Positions 7,415-13,056 of a DNA stretch of 13,072 nt are shown in pieces. The number at the start of each line of letters is the position of its first letter. Position 1 is the first letter of the stretch. The position numbers and the translations under genes are program-made. The DNA is taken from positions 1 through 13,072 of the forward strand of contig DQUR01000100.1 in the NCBI GenBank assembly GCA_015662175.1. The letters run 5' to 3'. The stretch is from Thermococcus paralvinellae (lineage in GTDB: Archaea > Methanobacteriota_B > Thermococci > Thermococcales > Thermococcaceae). Below the pieces are notes generated by a model. That model saw only the letters and a list, made by a program, of their open reading frames with translations. It was not told the origin of the DNA and searched no databases.

Positions 7415-7424
7415 ATGCATGCAT
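7415..7424 (-). promoter_or_regulatory. Palindromic operator candidate of vapBC
   Basis: ATGCATGCAT is a perfect 10-bp palindrome flanked by further ATG/CAT repeats (from 7411). It lies between the TATA box and the ribosome binding site, where bound VapB could block RNA polymerase. Confidence 0.45.
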
Positions 7425-7425
7425 G

Positions 7426-7435
7426 ATATTTAAAG
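7426..7435 (-). promoter_or_regulatory. TATA box of vapBC
   Basis: On the minus strand CTTTAAATAT follows purine/A-rich AGAAAC. Transcription would start near 7405, at the ribosome binding site. Confidence 0.5.
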
Positions 7436-7490
7436 GTTTCTCAATGAAGCCTATTAAGCAGTTGATTCTTGCAACTGCACACTATAGTTC

Positions 7491-7743
7491 AATAAAGGTT
7501 TGATAACTTACAAGATTGATGTGGAGAGAGACTTTATCTATTGTAGTTAAAGCCCGAACATAGAGGTAGAGGTCATTGAAAAAGGCTTTTGGAGTTTGCA
7601 GTAGCATTGGGGGAAGAAGGCTCATCTCAAGAAAGGACAACGAATACGCCAATAGTCTATACAGAAAGCTGAACTTCAAACCAATGAAAGAAGAGATTGG
7701 TACAATTTACTGGAAGCTCAGCCCCCAGAAACCACCGGAATGA
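7491..7743 (+). pseudogene. Decayed GNAT N-acetyltransferase, C-terminal half
   Basis: Three frames read consecutively give a GNAT core. 7494-7544 reads KGLITYKIDVERDFIY, the beta4 strand region. 7547-7618 reads LKPEHRGRGH, stop, KRLLEFAVALGEEG, which is acetyl-CoA motif A (V.P.yRGrGiG..LL) with a TGA where Ile/Gly is expected. 7615-7743 reads SRKDNEYANSLYRKLNFKP, the conserved C-terminal N..A..LY.KLGF motif, and ends KLSPQKPPE. At least two frameshifts and one internal stop therefore separate the pieces. I see no clear N-terminal half upstream, and the end runs across the 3' end of the MoaD-like gene on the other strand. The substrate is unknown. Confidence 0.72.
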
Positions 7744-7921
7744 CCTCTACATAGTCACCATCTTTAATAGGATCATCCTCTAAAGCGACCTTCCCGTTCA
7801 CCTTTGCTATTGCACTCTCCGTATTAAATCCAACAGCTCTCAAAACGTCAGCGACTTTCATACCATTCTGCCACTCAATTTTCTTCTCAATTTTTCTTCC
7901 GATGACCTTAACCCTTATCAT
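7718..7921 (-). CDS. MoaD/ThiS-like ubiquitin-fold sulfur carrier
   Basis: 67 residues with the beta-grasp pattern of small sulfur carriers: two strands (MIRVKVIGRKIEKKIEW), a helix (KVADVLRAVGFN), AIAKVNGKVALEDDPIKDGDYVEVIPVVS and the obligatory C-terminal Gly-Gly. An E1-like enzyme adenylates that terminus and loads it as thiocarboxylate for molybdo/tungstopterin, thiamine or tRNA 2-thiouridine synthesis, or attaches it to proteins (SAMP-like). Which of these applies is not visible. I chose ATG 7921 over GTG 7930 because GGTGGTG, which contains the GTG codons, is the ribosome binding site for the ATG. No E1 or cofactor gene is adjacent. Its 3' end overlaps the GNAT relic. Confidence 0.9.
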   Translation of the reverse strand: MIRVKVIGRKIEKKIEWQNGMKVADVLRAVGFNTESAIAKVNGKVALEDDPIKDGDYVEVIPVVSGG

Positions 7922-7950
7922 CGCCACCACCAGATGAGTGTTAGGGTTTG

Positions 7951-7960
7951 GTTTATAAAT
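7951..7960 (-). promoter_or_regulatory. TATA box of the MoaD-like gene
   Basis: On the minus strand ATTTATAAAC is centred about 35 nt before the ATG. This gives a leader of roughly 10 nt that carries the ribosome binding site. Confidence 0.55.
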
Positions 7961-7999
7961 TTCTTGGGAAAACTTCTGGGACTTTCCAAATACCGAAAG

Positions 8000-8011
8000 T
8001 TTTTTAATTTA
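8000..8011 (+). promoter_or_regulatory. TATA box of tRNA-Leu
   Basis: TTTTTTAATTTA, preceded by a BRE-like CCGAAAG, lies about 28 nt before the mature tRNA 5' end. Confidence 0.5.
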
Positions 8012-8033
8012 CGGCCTTCATCTTAGTGAATGA

Positions 8034-8121
8034 GCGGGGGTGCCCGAGCCTGGCCAAAGGGGGCGGACTTAAGATCCGCTGCCGGAGGGCTGCGCGGGTT
8101 CGAATCCCGTCCCCCGCACCA
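8034..8121 (+). tRNA. tRNA-Leu (anticodon UAA), CCA encoded
   Basis: 88-nt type II tRNA. The acceptor stem GCGGGGG pairs with CCCCCGC, followed by discriminator A and an encoded CCA (8119-8121). The anticodon stem GCGGA/TCCGC closes the loop CTTAAGA, with anticodon TAA at 8070-8072. The long variable arm (TGCCGGAGGGCT region) is typical of leucine tRNA. The T loop is GGTTCGAATCC, with stem CGGG/CCCG. There is no intron. Confidence 0.97.
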
Positions 8122-8125
8122 CAAG

Positions 8126-8133
8126 CTTTTTTC
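8126..8133 (+). terminator. Poly-T terminator after tRNA-Leu
   Basis: CTTTTTTC lies five bases after the CCA end. Confidence 0.55.
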
Positions 8134-8160
8134 TCACATAATGAAAAGTTTAATGGTAAA

Positions 8161-8170
8161 GTTTAAAAAG
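8161..8170 (+). promoter_or_regulatory. TATA box of the L40e gene
   Basis: GTTTAAAAAG lies about 50 bases before the start codon. Transcription would begin near 8190, leaving a 25-nt leader with GGAGGGAT (8203-8210). Confidence 0.5.
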
Positions 8171-8214
8171 AAGAGCCCATAACTGTGCATGGTCAAGATC
8201 ATGGAGGGATTATT

Positions 8215-8373
8215 ATGGCGAGGTTTCCGGAAGCAGAGGCCAGGATATTTAGGAAGTACATTTGTATGAGGTGTGGAGCAACCAATCCATGGAAAGCTGA
8301 AAAGTGCAGGAAATGCGGATACAAAGGGCTAAGACCAAAAGCTAGGGAGCCAAGGGGAGGAGTTGGACGTTAG
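8215..8373 (+). CDS. rpl40e: 50S ribosomal protein L40e
   Basis: 52-residue basic zinc-ribbon ribosomal protein of the archaeal/eukaryotic large subunit. In eukaryotes the same protein is made as a ubiquitin fusion; here, as in other archaea, it stands alone. The zinc site is CMRC (Cys17, Cys20) and CRKC (Cys31, Cys34), with flanks [20 protein letters not shown] typical of the family. ATG 8215 has GGAGGGAT at good spacing. A longer in-frame reading from 8185 (MHGQDHGG) includes the leader and is rejected. The stop overlaps that of the convergent PadR gene by 4 bp. Confidence 0.95.
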   Translation: MARFPEAEARIFRKYICMRCGATNPWKAEKCRKCGYKGLRPKAREPRGGVGR

Positions 8374-8696
8374 CTTTTGAGCTTCTCCAAAATATTTTCT
8401 ATAAAGTTTATTCCTTCTTCTAAGAGTTTTCTGCCTTTTTCTGTAAGACCATAGTACTTTCTTGATGGCTTCCCGGTTTCACTTTCCTGCCATTTTGATG
8501 TAACGTATCCGTCCTTTTCAAGCTTGTAGAGAACAACATAGCTACTTACCGTTGCAGGTTCAAATCCGAATTTTTCCCTTATCTTGCTTTTTAACTCGTA
8601 TGCATACATTGGCCTTTCTTTCAGGAGGCTCAAAATGTATATCCACAGGACTTCTTTCGTCATCTTTTCCCTCAACCTGTCCATTGGATCGGTCAT
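8370..8696 (-). CDS. PadR-family winged-helix transcriptional regulator
   Basis: 108 residues. The PadR winged-helix core is clear: [22 protein letters not shown], then recognition-helix region [19 protein letters not shown] and the wing [22 protein letters not shown]-terminal helix ([17 protein letters not shown]) would dimerise. PadR proteins are usually repressors of neighbouring transport or stress genes; no ligand can be named. ATG 8696 is preferred over GTG 8705 because GGTGGT (8706-8701) is its ribosome binding site. It is convergent with L40e and divergent from the FUN14-family gene, which is a plausible target along with itself. Confidence 0.9.
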   Translation of the reverse strand: MTDPMDRLREKMTKEVLWIYILSLLKERPMYAYELKSKIREKFGFEPATVSSYVVLYKLEKDGYVTSKWQESETGKPSRKYYGLTEKGRKLLEEGINFIENILEKLKS

Positions 8697-8743
8697 GGGT
8701 ACCACCCATAATGATACATAATTGTCCCAAATCCAACTTTCAT

Positions 8744-8753
8744 GCTTTATAAG
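8744..8753 (-). promoter_or_regulatory. TATA box of the PadR gene
   Basis: On the minus strand CTTATAAAGC lies about 50 nt before the ATG, giving a start near 8720. Confidence 0.55.
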
Positions 8754-8784
8754 TATTCCCTTTTATGCCCTTTAAACATTTCGC

Positions 8785-8794
8785 GTTTATAAAA
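8785..8794 (+). promoter_or_regulatory. TATA box of the FUN14-family gene
   Basis: GTTTATAAAA would start transcription near 8815 and keep the GGTGG ribosome binding site in the leader. A second AT-rich element, AAAGTATTTAAC (8802-8813), is an alternative but would start transcription at the ribosome binding site. Confidence 0.45.
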
Positions 8795-8847
8795 CAATGT
8801 AAAAGTATTTAACCCCCAACCGTGTAGATTTTGGTAGGTGGACTAAG

Positions 8848-9147
8848 ATGGATGTGAATTTTAGTGGAATGATTGGAGACATTGGGGTTGGAGGAGTGGT
8901 TGGATTCATAACAGGCTATGCACTAAAAAAATTCATCAAGCTTGTGCTAGCCCTGATTGGAGCATACGTGCTTAGCTTATTCTGGCTCCAGCAGAAAGGA
9001 GTGATAACCATAAACACCGATGCCCTATTCAATCTCACAGAGAGCGCGGCAACTCAAACGCTAAGTCTGGCAGATAAAATTATAGGGATTCTCCCCGGCG
9101 GGGGAGCATTTGTGATTGGGTTTTATCTGGGATTCCACAAAGGTTAA
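8848..9147 (+). CDS. FUN14-family small membrane protein
   Basis: 99 residues matching the FUN14 family, best known from the eukaryotic mitochondrial protein FUNDC1; the archaeal role is unknown. The N-terminal DIGVGGVVGFITGYALKKF is a glycine-zipper helix, followed by a second hydrophobic helix (LVLALIGAYVLSLFWL). An amphipathic linker then leads to a C-terminal helix (GGGAFVIGFYLGFHKG) with a second glycine pattern. ATG 8848 has TAGGTGG (8834-8840) as ribosome binding site. It lies 24 bp before the flippase gene, but that gene appears to have its own promoter. Confidence 0.82.
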   Translation: MDVNFSGMIGDIGVGGVVGFITGYALKKFIKLVLALIGAYVLSLFWLQQKGVITINTDALFNLTESAATQTLSLADKIIGILPGGGAFVIGFYLGFHKG

Positions 9148-9150
9148 ATC
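9141..9150 (+). promoter_or_regulatory. TATA-like element of the flippase gene, overlapping the FUN14 stop
   Basis: AGGTTAAATC includes the upstream stop codon and is centred about 26 nt before ATG 9172. No Shine-Dalgarno sequence precedes that ATG, so a leaderless transcript is likely. Confidence 0.4.
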
Positions 9151-9171
9151 CTCTGTCTCTAATTTTATTCC

Positions 9172-10485
9172 ATGAGCTATGAAAGGAGAATTCTGATAAG
9201 ACATTCAATCGCAAGCATAATAGCCTTGGCCTTGTTTGGAATAAGCCGATTCCTTTACAGCATAATAATTTCAAGGAAATTTGGGGTGGAAGTTTTAGGC
9301 TCTGCAAATTCTCTGATTTCTCAGGCGTTTCTCATAGCCATGCCGCTGGGTTTTTTTGCGGTGGCACTGGGTAAGTACTCGTCAGAATTCCTTGCAAGAG
9401 AAGATTTTGAAAAAATAAAGTCAATGGTATCAGTTTCATTCTCATTTCCCCTAATCGGAATTTTACTTGCCCCACTAAACGTATATCTGGCTGTTCTCTC
9501 AGTCCTCAGGGCTATTCAGCTCACATTTAGGAGTTTCATCTATGGGATTCACAAAGGTGAAGTTTATTCATATGCGATGATAATAGGTTTCATACCTCTC
9601 TTTCTCAGCTTTTACCTCGATGATCCCTTTTTACCCTACATATCTCTGCTTTCTACAATAGCGTTTTTCTCCTTTGGGTATCTCATCAAAAATGATCTCT
9701 TTGGAAAGCCCAGAAGGGAAGAGTTCTATCTTTTACTCCGATACTCATCTTTTGCATTCCTCGGAACTTTGTCTGGAGTATTTTTAGTGCAGGGGCCTTA
9801 CTTTCTAAGTGAAAAGCTTGGAAGTGCACTAATTGCTGGAAGAGTCTCAGCGTCTTTGTCCGCGGCGTTTTTGCTGACTTATTTGCCTCAGGTGTTGCAA
9901 TCCGCAATCATGCCAATCTACTCATACAAATATGGTAGGGCGGACTTAAATTACGTAAAGTTGCTTGCAGAAAAAACTACAGAACTTCTGTCTCTTTTTA
10001 CCGCTTTTGTTGTTTTTATTCTTTTGTTAATCGGAAAGGAAGTAATTTCGTTTCTTTTCGGTTTTAATCTTGGAGAGGAATTCTATATTGCCCTGATTGC
10101 AGTTGAAATTTACATAGCTTACAATCCAAGTATTGTTGCCCTGAATTCCACGAAATACGTGAAAGAGGGCAGTCTTATATCAATTTTAGGGGCTCTAATA
10201 GCGTTGATTGCCTGGATACCGTCCATTAAAAAATTCAGTGAATATGGGACAATGGTGGGATTGTTAATTGGATACATGGCAATATTGGTAGGCACAGCAT
10301 ATACCAGTCACAAGAAGCTAAAAATATCGCCCAAATCATACAAACCGTTGTTGTTTGCAATCCCACTCCAGCTACTGGTCTTCATTTCAAAAACGATGTT
10401 GTTTGCTGGGATTTTGCTCTATGGGTTAGCCATGAAGGAGGAAATAACAGAGAGCATTAAAGCTTTCCATGGTAAAGGATTCTGA
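9172..10485 (+). CDS. MOP-superfamily (Wzx-like) polysaccharide/lipid-linked oligosaccharide flippase
   Basis: 437 residues with about twelve hydrophobic helices. The opening RHSIASIIALALFGISRFLYSIIISRKFGVEVLG is the usual start of polysaccharide biosynthesis transporters: helix 1, then a short loop ending in FG.E.LG. They flip lipid-linked glycans across the membrane for glycoprotein or surface-polysaccharide assembly. The substrate is unknown, and no glycosyltransferases lie nearby in the window. ATG 9172 has no ribosome binding site but sits at TATA-to-start distance (leaderless). The last 29 bp overlap the convergent gene at 10457. Confidence 0.85.
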   Translation: MSYERRILIRHSIASIIALALFGISRFLYSIIISRKFGVEVLGSANSLISQAFLIAMPLGFFAVALGKYSSEFLAREDFEKIKSMVSVSFSFPLIGILLAPLNVYLAVLSVLRAIQLTFRSFIYGIHKGEVYSYAMIIGFIPLFLSFYLDDPFLPYISLLSTIAFFSFGYLIKNDLFGKPRREEFYLLLRYSSFAFLGTLSGVFLVQGPYFLSEKLGSALIAGRVSASLSAAFLLTYLPQVLQSAIMPIYSYKYGRADLNYVKLLAEKTTELLSLFTAFVVFILLLIGKEVISFLFGFNLGEEFYIALIAVEIYIAYNPSIVALNSTKYVKEGSLISILGALIALIAWIPSIKKFSEYGTMVGLLIGYMAILVGTAYTSHKKLKISPKSYKPLLFAIPLQLLVFISKTMLFAGILLYGLAMKEEITESIKAFHGKGF

Positions 10486-11212
10486 TTAGCTCATTGGGGA
10501 GACCTTCCTTCTTTATCCTCTCCTCGATTATCTTCTTGTCATACTCAACTTCGATGAATTTCACATGGAGTGTATCAACATCAATGAGAGCAAACGTAGC
10601 TTTATGACCCTTTCCCGGAGGAAATCCCACACTTCCCGGACAGACTACCCTTCCGTATCTTGTCATAGCATTCACGGGCATCTTTGGAGATGCTACTAGG
10701 AGTATCTCATAGTCCTTTACAGGCCTCATTATTGCTTCGTAATATGAAGTTGGCTGTTCTGGAAGGACTATTCCTCCAAATGGGTTCAATGGACTTCCAT
10801 AAACACCAAATATTTCATTGCTTCCAATTTTATCAACAAGGTAAATTGGTAAATCCCGTATGAATTCCCTGCCATCATGTCCGAGCTTTTCCCATGTATA
10901 TTTTAGAGCAGCTTTAACGTGTTTTGGAAGACTGATCCTATCAATATAATCTGGTCCATCAGCATGGGGATCACTCATAGCAATTATTTGGTCAAATTCA
11001 CCACGAATCGTCTTGACCCTGTTATTTCTAACCAGATCATCCAAGGTATCCAGAACCTCCTTTGGATACGGGAACAATCCTACAATATTTCCAAGAATGT
11101 AATATTTTTCAATCTCATAGCCCTCCTCTTTAAGTTCTTCAACTCTTCCAAGTGCTTTAACTAAAGCGGGGAAATTTCCGTTTATGTTTGCCAATACCGC
11201 TAAATACGTCAT
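10457..11212 (-). CDS. Metallophosphoesterase-fold protein with lost metal site (likely pseudoenzyme)
   Basis: 251 residues that align along their whole length with the YfcE/MJ0936-like calcineurin phosphoesterases, but every metal motif is changed. SDIHGN is ANINGN (Asn9, Asn11 for Asp, His). GDIVG is GNIVG (Asn42 for Asp). GNHD is GEFD (Glu72, Phe73 for Asn, His). The HGSP block reads YGSP. The GHTH site reads ASPKMP. Surrounding fold signatures (PYPKEVLD, RVVCPGSVGFPPG) remain and the frame is open, so this is a kept protein, not a decaying gene. It probably binds a ligand or partner without hydrolysis. ATG 11212 follows AAGGAGGGAT (11226-11217). Confidence 0.88.
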   Translation of the reverse strand: MTYLAVLANINGNFPALVKALGRVEELKEEGYEIEKYYILGNIVGLFPYPKEVLDTLDDLVRNNRVKTIRGEFDQIIAMSDPHADGPDYIDRISLPKHVKAALKYTWEKLGHDGREFIRDLPIYLVDKIGSNEIFGVYGSPLNPFGGIVLPEQPTSYYEAIMRPVKDYEILLVASPKMPVNAMTRYGRVVCPGSVGFPPGKGHKATFALIDVDTLHVKFIEVEYDKKIIEERIKKEGLPNELIRILYHGKL

Positions 11213-11249
11213 TTTAATCCCTCCTTTTTCTAACTTTATTTTACTAAAT

Positions 11250-11261
11250 GGGATATTTAAA
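11250..11261 (-). promoter_or_regulatory. TATA box of the phosphoesterase-like gene
   Basis: On the minus strand TTTAAATATCC lies about 43 nt before the ATG. Transcription would start near 11232, before the strong ribosome binding site. Confidence 0.5.
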
Positions 11262-11281
11262 TGTTTCGTAGAAAAGAGAAC

Positions 11282-11368
11282 TTAACGACGGAAGAGCAAA
11301 AATCTCTTCTTTCTGTTCTTCTCTTTTGCGATGCTCATTATGTAAAGCATGAGTGCATCTTCAATCAC
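11282..11368 (-). CDS. Possible micro-ORF, 28-residue basic peptide
   Basis: On the minus strand a strong GGAGGTGA (11381-11374) lies 5 nt before GTG 11368. It opens 28 codons: a helical hydrophobic start (IEDALMLYIMSIA), then a highly basic tail (KEKNRKKRFLLFRR). A TATA-like GGATAAAAGC lies near 11425-11416. The amphipathic-basic pattern could bind membrane or RNA. No family is recognised. It lies upstream of the phosphoesterase-like gene in the same direction. It may equally be a chance ORF or a relic. Confidence 0.3.
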   Translation of the reverse strand: MIEDALMLYIMSIAKEKNRKKRFLLFRR

Positions 11369-11567
11369 TGCCCTCACCTCCTTGTATTTTTGTTGCTGAT
11401 ACCCTCAGAATTTTCTGCTTTTATCCACACATTTACTGGTTCCAGAGAATTCTGGGATTTTAGTTTTAGTTAGTTTTTGTTAATTTATAAAATTCCCGCC
11501 AATATTTCGTGTCCTTAGTGTATATGGATAACCAGGAAGAGTTGGTTGGCAATTTGAGAGAAGATCC

Positions 11568-11645
11568 TGGCGGACCGGCGGGGATTCGAACCCCGGACCT
11601 GCGGCTTAGGAGGCCGCCGCCCTGTCCTGGCTAGGCTACCGGTCC
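11568..11645 (-). tRNA. tRNA-Arg (anticodon CCU), CCA encoded
   Basis: 78 nt. Acceptor stem GGACCGG pairs with CCGGTCC, with discriminator G and an encoded CCA (11570-11568). The anticodon stem GCGGC/GCCGC closes the loop CTCCTAA, with anticodon CCT at 11610-11608, reading AGG. The T arm is CGGGGTTCGAATCCCCG. There is no intron. Confidence 0.96.
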
Positions 11646-11678
11646 TTAAACCCGATATGAGGTGAAGGAGAAGGATAT

Positions 11679-11688
11679 TTAAACTTTG
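11679..11688. promoter_or_regulatory. Near-symmetrical TATA element between tRNA-Arg and the Lrp gene
   Basis: ATATTTAAAC is the only good TATA box in the 70-bp divergent gap. It reads well in both directions, with purine-rich BRE-like flanks on each side. It lies about 37 nt from the tRNA 5' end and about 30 nt from the Lrp start codon. Confidence 0.45.
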
Positions 11689-11715
11689 CGGTAGATTTTT
11701 GGAGGGTGAAAATAA

Positions 11716-12159
11716 ATGATAGATGAACTCGACAGGAAGATACTTTCGTTACTGCAAAAAGATGCACGCTTGTCTTACAGGGAAATTGCTAAGGAGCTTG
11801 ATGTGGCGGTTGGCACCGTCTACAACAGGTTGAGAAAACTTGAAGAGGAGGGCGTATTAAAGGGATTTTACCCAAAGTTAGATTATGAAAAACTTGGTTA
11901 TGAACTGACAGCCATCATAGGAATTAGAGCCCAAGGAAAGAGGATTATTCAAATTGAGCGGGAAATCGCTAAAGACGATCATGTTTTATGTGTTTATGAT
12001 GTCACTGGGGAGTATGACATAATAGTTATTGCGAAATTCAAGGGAAGGGAGGATATGAACAGATTCGTAAAGAAGGTTCTGGCAATTGATGGAGTTGAAA
12101 AAACGAACACACATGTTGCCATGGACATAGTAAAGGAGGACTTTATCCTAAAGGTTTAG
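11716..12159 (+). CDS. Lrp/AsnC-family transcriptional regulator
   Basis: 147 residues. The N-terminal winged helix-turn-helix (about 1-60) starts MIDELDRKILSLLQKDAR and has SYREIAKELDVAVGTVYNRLRKLEEEGVL as the DNA-reading part. The C-terminal ligand-binding RAM domain (about 65-140) shows VLCVYDVTGEYDIIVIAKF and a final GVEKTNTHVAMD strand. Such regulators form octameric discs and respond to amino acids. I cannot say which Thermococcales paralogue this is. ATG 11716 follows GGAGGGTGA (11701-11709). It is divergent from tRNA-Arg, and its last 12 bp overlap the frameshifted gene on the other strand. Confidence 0.93.
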   Translation: MIDELDRKILSLLQKDARLSYREIAKELDVAVGTVYNRLRKLEEEGVLKGFYPKLDYEKLGYELTAIIGIRAQGKRIIQIEREIAKDDHVLCVYDVTGEYDIIVIAKFKGREDMNRFVKKVLAIDGVEKTNTHVAMDIVKEDFILKV

Positions 12160-12479
12160 ATACTTGTCAATGAATCGTTTTGCCGCCTCATCAAGTTTTT
12201 CAGCTAGTAACTCAACTTTCCTTCCATTGACCATGCCTTCAAAAATCACGGGCTCCTTTGGAAGTACATTTTCAAGTACTTTAAATTCCTCGTTCTGTTC
12301 AACGACGTTATTCCTTACCTTAATGAACTCTTCAAAAGTTGCACGTCTTATAATGTCCTTACAATTACTATCTCTGCTCTACATTCTTCCTCGGAACAAT
12401 AAAATGAAAATCTCTCCCCAATGTTTGCATCGACAATCAAGCTTTTACCCTCCGCGTTATAAATCAAAAACCTTCCCAT
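12148..12479 (-). pseudogene. Frameshifted gene of unknown function downstream of the V4R gene
   Basis: ATG 12479 lies 1 nt after the V4R stop. It opens 43 codons (MGRFLIYNAEGKSLIVDANIG, then FYCSEEECRAEIVIV) and stops at 12350-12348. In the -1 frame, an unbroken coding-like stretch continues from about 12360 (KDIIRRATFEEFIKVRNNVV, later VLPKEPVIFEGMVNGRKVELL and EKLDEAAKRFIDKYLNL) to the stop at 12150-12148. Joined at about 12360 they make a smooth protein of roughly 110 residues. A single indel in the gene, a sequencing error or programmed frameshifting could explain it. No family is recognised. The plus-strand frame at 12164-12484 is a Ser-rich shadow. It overlaps the Lrp gene end by 12 bp. 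Confidence 0.7.
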
Positions 12480-12480
12480 T

Positions 12481-13056
12481 CTAAGACTTTCCCGAGTTTT
12501 TTACTTTCCTTTTTATCACAAATTCACAGTATGCATCTCCTTTAACCTCACATTTGATTTCATGACCCTCCCATTCCCCTCCCTCAATTTCTTCGATTAT
12601 TTGAGCAAGAAAACCAGCATAATTGAGATGAACTTGGGTACCAAAATTCGGTATCCTTGGGAATAGATTCCTTCCTTTTATAACTATCACGTCATTAGAA
12701 AATTGAAGAATCTCCAGTATCCCTCCACCACTGATCTTGGTTTCATTGAATATCTTCTCTAAGACCTCTTTAAGGGTTTTATAAACTTTTATGTACATCC
12801 TTCCAACTCCTTGGGACTCTTTTCTTCCCCAGAAGTACAAGAACTTTTTGGCTTCTTCCTCTCCAAAGTATTCAAAAAGGCTTTCAATAAGTGTTGCTTC
12901 ACTCCTTTCCCCAATAATCTGAATCCTTTCATTTCCGGCCCACAGCATACCATCCTCATCTAAAAATAAGGACTCCTTTAACATTTCCACGGTTTTATAA
13001 TGCTCTTCATAAGGTTGAATGCCCCTCTCTGTTTTCACATAAGTGAAGTATGTCAC
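12481..13056 (-). CDS. V4R-domain protein, possibly 5' partial
   Basis: 191 residues from GTG 13056. The C-terminal half is a V4R (4-vinyl reductase) small-molecule-binding domain. It ends with the diagnostic GHEIKCEVKGDAYCEFVIKR (Cys169 and Cys177), preceded by the GFLAQIIEEIEGG helix. The region 46-90 (IIGERSEATLIESLFEYFG, FLYFWGRKES) is the helical lead-in usual for this family. V4R proteins sense hydrophobic or aromatic ligands and often regulate transcription; no DNA-binding domain is visible here. The GTG has only a weak AGGT upstream, and the frame stays open (HPLGP) to the window edge, so the true start may lie outside. It is directly followed by the frameshifted gene. Confidence 0.78.
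   Translation of the reverse strand: MTYFTYVKTERGIQPYEEHYKTVEMLKESLFLDEDGMLWAGNERIQIIGERSEATLIESLFEYFGEEEAKKFLYFWGRKESQGVGRMYIKVYKTLKEVLEKIFNETKISGGGILEILQFSNDVIVIKGRNLFPRIPNFGTQVHLNYAGFLAQIIEEIEGGEWEGHEIKCEVKGDAYCEFVIKRKVKNSGKS

Noticed and set aside
7482..7679. 65-codon minus-strand frame in the vapB-MoaD gap
   Set aside because: The plus strand here reads as a GNAT relic with clear motifs; the minus frame has no ribosome binding site or recognisable content.
11261..11473. 70-codon plus-strand frame starting MFRRKENL
   Set aside because: No ribosome binding site, unlikely composition, and its start lies on the TATA box of the minus-strand gene.
11524..11640. Plus-strand reading MDNQEELVGN... 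continuing GGPAGIRTPDL
   Set aside because: The GGPAGIRTPDL part is antisense to tRNA-Arg, a well-known source of false proteins. No ribosome binding site precedes the ATG.
12164..12484. 106-codon plus-strand frame, rich in Ser
   Set aside because: It is the shadow of the frameshifted minus-strand gene, which has the better coding character and is coupled to the V4R gene.
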